A stretch of 11,460 bases of DNA. Origin: Pseudomonadota bacterium (lineage in GTDB: Bacteria > Myxococcota > Bradymonadia > UBA4248). Below the pieces are notes generated by a model, which searched no databases, was not told the DNA's origin, and saw nothing but the letters and a program-made list of their open reading frames with translations. The stretch's first letter is position 1. Each line of letters begins with the position of its first letter. A program made the position numbers and the translations under genes. Positions 6,456-11,460 of the stretch are shown piece after piece. The DNA lies in the NCBI GenBank assembly GCA_017613855.1, contig JAGACY010000368.1, positions 1-11,460 on the forward strand, written 5' to 3'.

Positions 6456-8474
6456 TCACTCCACCTCGAATACGAACGGAAATTCGACCGACGCAGTACC
6501 ACCGCCCTTAGGGCTAGGATAATTGAAGTTCCGCATCGTTTTCACGAAGCAATTCTCAATTTTTTTGTCTGGGAGCGTGGATTCCTTGACAATCGTTTCG
6601 GTAACTTTGCCATCCTGATCGATCGTCGACTGAATAATGATGTGCCCCTCCAGCCTGGGATTTTTCTCAATTTCCTGTTCGTAGCACACTTGCAATTGGG
6701 TTTTATTCATTCTTACGATCTTTTGGATGATGCGTTTGTCAATGTTGCCAGTAACTGTGGGTGACTTGTATTGAATGCTGGTTTTAGGACTGTACACGAG
6801 ATTCTGTACAGAATCAGGTGCGCTTACCTTTTGGTTTTGGTCGTCATATTGATAGGGTTGGGGTACCTTATAAAAATACTCGGGATAGGTAATCCCATGT
6901 GCGTCGAATTTGCGTTTACCATCCGCGAGCTTGAGCGTAACTTGCGAAACCGTGGGGTCGATCACCTGGCCGACAAAAAGCAGGGTCGGGGTTTGCTTGA
7001 TATGACTAATCATAAAGAAGAACGGATGATCGAATGTGATATCGAGATACGTTGGTTGTCTGGTTTTTTCTATTAATCTCTTGGTAGATGCTTCTGGTCT
7101 TATGACACAATCATTACATTCGATATCAGGTGTTTCTGAACCATTTTCGTCGATTCGGATAAAAACTTTTTGCTTGAACTTGTCGAGGTATAGGAATCTA
7201 TTCTCATCTGTGCGAACCGTTTGGCTCGAATAACCGTTCATTCCTGCAAAATCGATGGAGAGTTCCCCGGCTTTTGCCTTAGCTTTTTCCCAGGCGTTGG
7301 TGATACCCAGCTTCTTCATCAGTTCATCGAGTTCGATGTCAGCCTGTATCTCGATTCTTGGCATGGAGATGTTGATGAAATCTGCAGGGATTGTCTCACT
7401 CACATTGATTGGTTTTGAAAAAGAGAAAACCGTATCGTAATCTCTGTAGAATTGAGCCTCTACACGTTGCAGTGCTGCTTCCGGTGTTTCATCTGCCTTA
7501 AGAGTAGGAAGTACCGCCGTGTACCAGAATTCACCATAGAATGGAATGGTCAGCGACACGAACTCTTCTTGTATATTCAAAAAATAGGGATACGAACAGG
7601 CCAATTCCCGATGCATCATGTTTACACGAACAGTTCCGGTGTCGTTATAAAAATCCTGTTCATACGTATGGTCTTTAAAGAAAAACTTAAAAGCCTCCCA
7701 CCTCGATTTAAAATACAGTGCATTCGTAAGGAGTATTGGCATGCTATCGTCAATACTCGTATTATCCACGAGCGTCTTGATGCGGCTATGTGTCGATTCT
7801 TCGGCAGATGCGTTGATGGTACGTACCGCACCGTCTGGATCTTTCGTAAAATCAAGGCTAGTTGGTTCGATGCCGTAATTCAGCTTGATGGCATCCATAT
7901 AGGATTGACGAAGCGCAAATTGATTATTGAGCCAAATTCGGTTGTCCGAGATAAATTCTCTGTCGTCATACGTTGTACCAATTTCTTTTGCAACGAGACT
8001 ACCGAGCTGACTGAGGTAGCTGTTGCGCGGAATTTCCATTCCACGAGTCAGATCGGCGAAGGTTTCATTGCACGCCCCATCGATAAGCATTCCCATCGTG
8101 CGTTCTGCCGAAAACGGAGAAAACATCGCATTTCCTTCGAAATGCATTAATGATTTCAAGCCAAAGCGATTATTGGCTTTGCTCCAGGTCTGTATAAATG
8201 GCAACACTGGCGAACGGAAAGAACGAGCCGAGCGATCTTCGTCAGGGATGGATTCCAGACTGAGCACGGCTGCTTCGAAATCCTGCTTTTGGTTTTCGGT
8301 TTCGTCGTATTGTCGCACACATTCGGCGTCTTCCAGAACAAGCGGGGACGGCGCTGCCTGCGGTGTATCAGCGGTATTCGTTGTGGGCGTATCGTCTTGC
8401 GGTGGTTGCGATTTGGGGGAACATGCGGTCATGAGGATGGCGCACAGCGCAATGAGAAAGATGGAGCGTGTCAT
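6456..8474 (-). CDS. Serpin-domain lipoprotein fused to an AgmX/PglI-type C-terminal domain
   Basis: This 672-residue protein has a lipoprotein signal (MTRSIFLIALCAILMTAC, lipidation at Cys18) and a Pro/Thr linker. A serpin domain follows at about 93-508, with landmarks NAMFSPFSAERTMGML (115-130), NALYFKSRWEAF (251-262), NMMHRE (285-290), the pre-hinge stretch YLDKFKQKVFIRIDENGSE (429-447) and FDHPFFFMI then LLFVGQVIDP (481-507). After a ~70-residue linker, residues about 578-672 match the AgmX/PglI (TonB-like) domain of myxobacterial envelope proteins: CYEQEIEKNPRLEGHI (597-612), DGKVTE (621-626), the second Cys at 642 and the terminal FPFVFEV. Serpins trap serine or cysteine proteases through a mobile reactive-centre loop. 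Here the hinge (GSETPDIE from 445) lacks the usual run of small residues, so inhibition is doubtful. The protein is probably anchored in an envelope membrane facing the periplasm or outside. AAGGA at 8487-8483 supports the ATG at 8474. Confidence 0.9.
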   Translation of the reverse strand: MTRSIFLIALCAILMTACSPKSQPPQDDTPTTNTADTPQAAPSPLVLEDAECVRQYDETENQKQDFEAAVLSLESIPDEDRSARSFRSPVLPFIQTWSKANNRFGLKSLMHFEGNAMFSPFSAERTMGMLIDGACNETFADLTRGMEIPRNSYLSQLGSLVAKEIGTTYDDREFISDNRIWLNNQFALRQSYMDAIKLNYGIEPTSLDFTKDPDGAVRTINASAEESTHSRIKTLVDNTSIDDSMPILLTNALYFKSRWEAFKFFFKDHTYEQDFYNDTGTVRVNMMHRELACSYPYFLNIQEEFVSLTIPFYGEFWYTAVLPTLKADETPEAALQRVEAQFYRDYDTVFSFSKPINVSETIPADFINISMPRIEIQADIELDELMKKLGITNAWEKAKAKAGELSIDFAGMNGYSSQTVRTDENRFLYLDKFKQKVFIRIDENGSETPDIECNDCVIRPEASTKRLIEKTRQPTYLDITFDHPFFFMISHIKQTPTLLFVGQVIDPTVSQVTLKLADGKRKFDAHGITYPEYFYKVPQPYQYDDQNQKVSAPDSVQNLVYSPKTSIQYKSPTVTGNIDKRIIQKIVRMNKTQLQVCYEQEIEKNPRLEGHIIIQSTIDQDGKVTETIVKESTLPDKKIENCFVKTMRNFNYPSPKGGGTASVEFPFVFEVE
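7029..7142 (-). other. Atypical reactive-centre loop of the serpin
   Basis: This covers residues 445-482, from the hinge Gly to the Asp of DHPF. Gly (P15), Ser (P14) and Glu (P13) fit serpins, but P12-P9 read Thr-Pro-Asp-Ile instead of small residues. A CNDC pair at 453-456 sits inside the loop. By my recollection of human alpha-1-antitrypsin, the loop is about 14 residues longer. A non-inhibitory or differently controlled loop is inference. Confidence 0.65.
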
Positions 8475-8482
8475 TGGGGAAG

Positions 8483-8487
8483 TCCTT
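8483..8487 (-). promoter_or_regulatory. Ribosome binding site of the serpin gene
   Basis: AAGGA on the minus strand, 8 bases before the ATG at 8474-8472, fixes the start that carries the lipoprotein signal peptide. Confidence 0.65.
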
Positions 8488-8513
8488 ATGGAATGGGGCG
8501 TTGGGCTGTCGCC

Positions 8514-8558
8514 AAAAAAACAAGAAAATAAGACTGCGACGGCCCCGGCGACCGGGGC
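8514..8558 (-). terminator. Probable terminator or attenuator between the DUF4215 and serpin genes
   Basis: Read on the minus strand, GCCCCGG (8558-8552), loop TCG, CCGGGGC (8548-8542) form a strong 7-pair GC stem. A T-rich stretch ending in seven T (8520-8514) follows. The main T-run is some 20 bases from the stem, so this is not a textbook terminator. It lies between the stop at 8611 and the serpin start at 8474 and could reduce read-through. The remaining spacer shows no clear promoter. Confidence 0.5.
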
Positions 8559-8610
8559 TGCACCACAATAGAATCGTTACTGTTTAAACGGTGTGAAAGT
8601 GTCAATATCC

Positions 8611-11460
8611 TTATTTGGGGACGTAGATGGCGAATTTTTCACCGAGCATTGTCTGCTTTTGTGCGGACAATATCGTATCGCTTGCCACGCCGACCTCTGT
8701 AATGTCAAACCCGCGGTATTTAAAATCCCCCCACCATTTGTCATCGACGACGACAAGTAAATCTTTATCCTTGGCACTCACTTTACTTGGACGATTACCT
8801 GCTTCTTTGTTTGATTTATTCAGTGCTGTCCAGGCATCCGGAATATAGGCATAACCTTTTACTGCTACGATAACCGAACCATTCGGTATTTCTGATTTCT
8901 TAAAGATTCGAGTGGCTGCATAATGCTCTGCAGTTTTATTACCACTAAAGAGCTTGGTTGGGAAAACACTTTTGGCATTTGGCATGGTCAGTGAGTTGGT
9001 TGGCAAATCACTGTCTGTGTTCGAATTCCAGTACACTCTGTAGGCCATGCTCAGATTGAGCTTTTTGTATTTGCTCAAATCATAGCCTGCATTGATCATC
9101 GCTTCATCCGTGGTTCCCTTGTGGATGGGAACGAAAATGGACATGGCCGAAGTCGTCTCCAATTCATTATTCTTTAAGTCGGAACCATCTGATTTGGATA
9201 GGGTAAAGGCACGATACTCAAAATCACCCCACCATTGATCTGTCACTTCTGTAATCTGTGTTTTAACAATCCCCGGTCTGTTCTTGGAATCTGTTGCTAT
9301 CGTTAAATCTGAGCCCCAGCCTTCCGGGCGATACGCATACCCGGATTGTATGACAATGAAAGAGCCTGTGGGAATTTCATAATGTGTAAAAATACGCGAA
9401 GCCGCATATTTGTTCAGATCCGTGGCTTTACTGCCGGTTTCTGCACTTATCATGGATGAAGTACAGAACGGTACGTTGGGCGATACACTTGTGTCGATAT
9501 GAACGGCAGTGAGCTTACAAACATCCGCATCCTTTTGGGTAGCATCGTATTTGGCCTTTGTCGTCACACCAACAGGAACTTCGACAAAATCTTCAAGTTT
9601 ATGACCTGCATCCGTAAACACTTTTTGCAGATCCGTATTGCCTTTCAGATAAGCACCATTGACACCTTTTGAGGGGCGCGTCACTGCATACGGTTTCTTG
9701 TAGGCATTGACGACGGCTTCCTTAATCGCAGCCACCTGACGGTCTGTATAAGTATAGGCACTGGGAGTATAGGTCACTTTGCTGACAGGACGTTTGGTAA
9801 TCTGTTTGGCCCACATCAGATTTGCTGCAAAACGGCCATTATTCATGGACATGTGATAACCGTCGCGGTTCATATTGTCCCCAAAGATGCCCTGACGAAG
9901 GTTCTGAATCGCCGTGCCGACAGGAATGACAATGGGAATATCTGTTCTTGGCTTAATCTTGGTTTGAACGGCCATCACTGTCGCTTCGTACATCTTTTGC
10001 GGCGTATAGCCGTGATACGGCATCTGAAAATGCGGTTTGCCCAACTGCAAAGCCCATGTCATTGACCATCCGAAGACTGCATTCGGGGAAGACTGTTTGA
10101 CCAAATTGATGACATAATCGATATCTTTATTATATAGATCAATCACGCCCGACGGATAGGTCTGCATGATGAAGTAATCCCATTTTTCGGATTTGATTGC
10201 TTTTGCATAATCACGAAGTTCATTCTCATTCTTCTCTGTATAGGAATTATATTTTCCATTTTTATCCAGGAAGTAAGTCGCCGGTTTCCCGCCTTCTCTG
10301 ATATTCTGCGCATGCCAGTTGATGGATTTGCCCCCTGTGTACAACACACCAACCGTGACATCCGTGTATCCCATATTTTTAAGGATATCGTGGAGATAAA
10401 TCGTTGAATCCCGCATGAAGCTGTTGCCAAGACCAAGGATCTTAATGCTCGTTTTATTATCAAATTCTGCTGTGCAGGCTTTGCCGGCTTCACTGCAAAT
10501 ATAGGATTCCTCCACGGCGCATTTTGAGGAACAGCCGTCGTTATTTTTAGTATTACCATCGTCACAGGCTTCTTTGCCCACGATTTTTCCGTCGCCGCAA
10601 ACTGCTGTACAGGCTTTCCCAGCAGTCGTGCATGTCCAGCCCGCTTCAGTTGTGCATGTAGCAGAACAACCATCACCGTCTTTGGTGTTGCCGTCATCGC
10701 ATTTTTCTTCCCCGGCGACGATACTGTCCCCGCAGATTGTCGTACAGGCATTCCCTGCAGCAGGGCATGTCCAGCCTGCTTCAGTCGTGCATGCGGCTGA
10801 ACAGCCGTCACCGTCCTTGGTGTTGCCGTCATCACATTTCTCTTCCCCGATGATGATACTGTCCCCACAGATTGTCGTACAGGCATTCCCTGCAGCAGGG
10901 CATGTCCAGCCCGCTTCAGTCGTGCATGTGGCTGAACAGCCATCACCGTCTGTGGTGTTGCCGTCATCACAGTTCTCTTCTCCACTGATGGTGCCATCGC
11001 CGCACACCGGATCCTGAGGTTCTTCCACTTGAGTGCACGGCTGGCCAGTTTCATCGCATTTCCAGCCATCCTCAATGGCGCATGTACTGGAACATCCGTC
11101 ACCATCCTGGGTATTGCCATCGTCGCATGTTTCATCGCCTGTGATTTCGCTGTCGCCGCACACCGAATCCTGAGGTTCTTCCATTTGAGTGCACGGTTGG
11201 CCAGCTTCTTCACATTTCCAGCCCTCTTCTATGGCGCAAGTAGCGGAACATCCGTCTCCATCATCGGTATTGGCATCGTCGCATGTTTCATCGCCAGTCA
11301 TTTCGCCGTCACCGCATACCGAATCCTGCGGTTCTTCCATTTGAGTGCACGGCTGTCCGGCTTCTTCACATTTCCAGCCTTCTTCAATGGCACAAGTAGC
11401 GGAACATCCATCACCATCAGCCGTGTTGGCATCGTCGCATGCTTCATCACCTGTGATTTC
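8611..11460 (-). CDS. Large secreted protein: DUF4215 repeats, DUF4886 SGNH-type domain, duplicated C-terminal module; N-terminus cut
   Basis: The frame is open to the right edge (949 codons plus TAA at 8613-8611), so the real start and any signal peptide lie outside. The internal ATG at 11340 falls inside a repeat and is not the start. In order it has seven Cys-rich DUF4215 units (down to about 10471), a DUF4886 domain (about 10452-9661) and two copies of a ~165-residue module (9627-8614). DUF4886 belongs to the SGNH/GDSL hydrolase fold. Visible here are GLGNSF, with the likely nucleophile Ser at 10422-10420, and NRDGYHMS, with the likely Asp/His pair (His codon 9855-9853). Such proteins are presumed esterases or deacetylases, often acting on carbohydrate; the substrate here is unknown. 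DUF4215 units are disulfide-rich extracellular modules found in myxobacterial surface proteins. The protein is therefore likely exported to the cell surface or outside. Confidence 0.9.
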   Translation of the reverse strand, partial: EITGDEACDDANTADGDGCSATCAIEEGWKCEEAGQPCTQMEEPQDSVCGDGEMTGDETCDDANTDDGDGCSATCAIEEGWKCEEAGQPCTQMEEPQDSVCGDSEITGDETCDDGNTQDGDGCSSTCAIEDGWKCDETGQPCTQVEEPQDPVCGDGTISGEENCDDGNTTDGDGCSATCTTEAGWTCPAAGNACTTICGDSIIIGEEKCDDGNTKDGDGCSAACTTEAGWTCPAAGNACTTICGDSIVAGEEKCDDGNTKDGDGCSATCTTEAGWTCTTAGKACTAVCGDGKIVGKEACDDGNTKNNDGCSSKCAVEESYICSEAGKACTAEFDNKTSIKILGLGNSFMRDSTIYLHDILKNMGYTDVTVGVLYTGGKSINWHAQNIREGGKPATYFLDKNGKYNSYTEKNENELRDYAKAIKSEKWDYFIMQTYPSGVIDLYNKDIDYVINLVKQSSPNAVFGWSMTWALQLGKPHFQMPYHGYTPQKMYEATVMAVQTKIKPRTDIPIVIPVGTAIQNLRQGIFGDNMNRDGYHMSMNNGRFAANLMWAKQITKRPVSKVTYTPSAYTYTDRQVAAIKEAVVNAYKKPYAVTRPSKGVNGAYLKGNTDLQKVFTDAGHKLEDFVEVPVGVTTKAKYDATQKDADVCKLTAVHIDTSVSPNVPFCTSSMISAETGSKATDLNKYAASRIFTHYEIPTGSFIVIQSGYAYRPEGWGSDLTIATDSKNRPGIVKTQITEVTDQWWGDFEYRAFTLSKSDGSDLKNNELETTSAMSIFVPIHKGTTDEAMINAGYDLSKYKKLNLSMAYRVYWNSNTDSDLPTNSLTMPNAKSVFPTKLFSGNKTAEHYAATRIFKKSEIPNGSVIVAVKGYAYIPDAWTALNKSNKEAGNRPSKVSAKDKDLLVVVDDKWWGDFKYRGFDITEVGVASDTILSAQKQTMLGEKFAIYVPK
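8614..9627 (-). repeat. Two copies of a C-terminal Trp/Tyr-rich module
   Basis: Copy A (9627-9127) and copy B (9111-8614) share the landmarks AG(H/Y)xL near the start, YAA(S/T)RIF, EIPxGSxIV, GYAYxPxxW, NRP, a WWGDFxYR block and a closing FxxYVP or IFVP. I believe similar modules occur C-terminal to DUF4886 and other secreted hydrolases in gut bacteria, from memory and without a family name. They may be beta-sandwich binding or surface-attachment domains. The duplication is seen directly; the role is inference. Confidence 0.75.
10471..11460 (-). repeat. Array of seven DUF4215 / Myxococcus cysteine-rich repeats
   Basis: Each unit follows CGD-x(3)-G-x-E-x-CDD(G/A)NT-x(2)-(G/N)DGCS-x(2)-C, then a W/Y-x-C and a final Cys. 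Cys-Gly-Asp starts fall at 11316, 11160, 11004, 10869, 10734 and 10599. The first unit lacks only its four opening residues, lost at the window edge. The units from 11316 and 11160 have a 156-base period, because of a linker like QMEEPQDSV. The units from 11004, 10869 and 10734 have a 135-base period and are nearly identical. The last unit is more diverged. The pattern fits stepwise expansion of two subtypes. Confidence 0.9.

Noticed and set aside
6304..6522. Plus-strand frame of 72 codons just after the large gene
   Set aside because: It runs through the intrinsic terminator and into the 3' end of the serpin gene on the other strand, so it is not a plausible gene.
7452..8150. Plus-strand frame of 232 codons opposite the serpin gene
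   Set aside because: The minus strand here encodes clear serpin landmarks. The plus frame has no recognisable domain.
10574..11017. Plus-strand repetitive frame with Val/His/Pro/Ser repeats
   Set aside because: It is the reverse reading of the DUF4215 repeats. Its periodicity simply mirrors the real array.
10143..11213. Minus-strand frame of 356 codons, Lys/Arg/Ala-rich, within the DUF4215 gene
   Set aside because: It is a shifted frame of the DUF4215 array. Its repeats are Lys/Arg/Ala-rich with no family match, while the main frame carries the conserved Cys pattern.
10471..11460. Periodic repeats considered as a CRISPR array
   Set aside because: The periods are 135 and 156 bases, all in one coding frame with conserved Cys codons. 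There are no short identical repeats separated by unique spacers.

Overview
The window holds four protein-coding genes and no RNA gene, insertion sequence or CRISPR array that I can see. Two protein families point to Myxococcota or a relative (Bradymonadota-like): an array of cysteine-rich DUF4215 / 'Myxococcus cysteine-rich repeat' units, and an AgmX/PglI-type C-terminal domain. Base composition looks close to half GC, low for classical soil myxobacteria. Together with a DUF4886 SGNH hydrolase-like domain, common in gut bacteria, this would fit a host-associated or aquatic lineage. The taxonomic placement is inference.

Layout: (1) positions 1-1028, minus strand, are an open frame that runs off the left edge. 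It encodes an unrecognised exported or anchored protein with two CxxC motifs, and its best start is a rare ATT codon behind a well-placed ribosome binding site. (2) A 94-base divergent spacer (1029-1122) leads into a plus-strand gene (1123-6303) for a 1726-residue integral membrane protein. That protein has an acidic repetitive linker and three tandem internal copies of a roughly 185-residue membrane unit. It ends at a two-hairpin region with a strong intrinsic terminator (6361-6400). (3) Converging on it from the right is a minus-strand gene (6456-8474) for a 672-residue lipoprotein that joins a serpin domain to an AgmX/PglI C-terminal domain. (4) Upstream of that, 8611-11460 on the minus strand is the 3' part of a large secreted protein: seven DUF4215 repeats, a DUF4886 SGNH-type domain, then two copies of a C-terminal module. 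Its N-terminus lies beyond the right edge.

All four products look like cell-envelope or secreted proteins. I see no evidence of a shared pathway. The serpin and DUF4215 genes are codirectional, but a 136-base gap with a GC-rich hairpin separates them. The points most worth a second look are the serpin-AgmX/PglI fusion with its abnormal reactive-centre loop, the ATT start, the triplicated membrane protein and the modular hydrolase.
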